Positions 63,639-64,000 of a stretch of DNA of 64,000 nucleotides are shown here, piece by piece; the stretch's first letter is position 1; every line of letters begins with the position of its first letter. Location of the stretch: positions 1,836,001 to 1,900,000 of the forward strand of contig JBAIAA010000414.1 in assembly GCA_037893245.1 (NCBI GenBank). Direction: 5' to 3'. The translations under genes were made by a program, and so were the position numbers. The notes beneath the pieces were generated by a model. The model saw nothing but the letters and a program-made list of their open reading frames with translations. It searched no databases and was not told where the DNA came from. Source of the DNA: Crossaster papposus (lineage: Eukaryota; Echinodermata; Asteroidea; Velatida; Solasteridae).

Positions 63639-64000
63639 AGGTAGGATACACCATTTGCAGATATCTACCGAATTATTAAGAAATATCTTACTTATTTGAA
63701 AATAAATATTGTCTCTGAAGAAGATCTTGTTAAGATCGAAATATTAGGCCCTCATAAAAAAAATTGATAACAATTGTTTGTTAGTATCCAGCAAAACTAT
63801 GCGCTAGATATTCTGTAATTGTTCCGAAAAGTTGAATTTTATAAAAATAAATCACGATCGCCGGACGGCGATTGTGAAAAAAACAAGAACAACTGCCTGA
63901 CGCCGGTTGAAAACGAACGCCTTTTTTCTGGCTTTTCTCAGCATCAATGATTGTAAAACTTCAGACAGGTCAGTTAAACGATATTTTCTATCAAATACAA
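63639..64000. mobile_element. AGGTAGGATACACC-family MITE, cut by the window end
   Basis: Begins after TTAA (63635-63638) with AGGTAGGATACACCATTTGC and follows the 35917-36296 copy. It has a ~70-bp extra segment (about 63710-63782) absent from the other copy. The right end lies outside the window. Confidence 0.75.

Overview
This window is animal genomic DNA: AT-rich, TE-dense, with intronless gene copies set in long non-coding stretches. No bacterial features (operons, Shine-Dalgarno sites, CRISPR) are present. The gene family (secreted PAN/apple plus fibrinogen-related domain proteins), the BEL/Pao and L2/CR1-like retroelements, the LINE with a 2A-like peptide, and the many TTAA-flanked and hairpin MITEs all fit a marine invertebrate deuterostome. 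An echinoderm, probably a sea star or close relative, is most likely. This assignment is inferred from repeat style and was not tested by a search.

The backbone is a segmental array. Paralogous blocks recur at about 8.4-13.4 kb (unit A), 18.9-23.6 kb (unit A', which has lost its gene), 34-41.4 kb (unit B) and 49.6-52.3 plus 60.06-60.2 kb (unit C). A further block seems to start near 62.2 kb. Units A, B and C each carry, on the minus strand, one intronless secreted PAN+FReD gene (11711-12751, 39897-40940, 50984-52030) with the same upstream region and a TATA-like box about 195 bp before the ATG. The first ~260 residues are nearly identical among copies; the last ~85, which hold the ligand/calcium-binding subdomain, differ much more. 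Copy C has one nonsense codon, and a young BEL/Pao element sits about 295 bp upstream of its ATG.

Between the units: 0-8.3 kb holds MITEs, a rearranged duplicated repeat and a hAT-type MITE with 8-bp TSD. 13-19 kb holds a 1.6-kb TTAA-flanked element with a degenerate THAP domain and a broken gag-like gene. 20.8-21.6 kb holds a TIR element with a Crypton-like recombinase fragment. 24-30 kb holds a full-length LINE with a 2A-like peptide, next to a small LTR element with nearly identical 155-bp LTRs. 31-34 kb holds hairpins, poly-C tracts and GC-richer DNA without a recognised gene.

41.1-48.5 kb is a giant quasi-palindrome. Its left arm is split by a second THAP-bearing TTAA element, its right arm by a MITE, and its centre holds a TIR element with eight copies of GTAACTCGCGTTAC. 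The right arm carries a FReD promoter region facing outward with no gene behind it. 52.3-60.06 kb is the BEL/Pao element (727/723-bp LTRs, TSD CGATG). 60.2-60.7 kb holds tandemly amplified MITE ends, and 61.13-62.02 kb a 12-bp minisatellite of about 70 units.

The host genes most likely encode secreted lectin-like recognition proteins of innate immunity. The rest is mobile DNA that has shaped, interrupted and in one case probably silenced the array.
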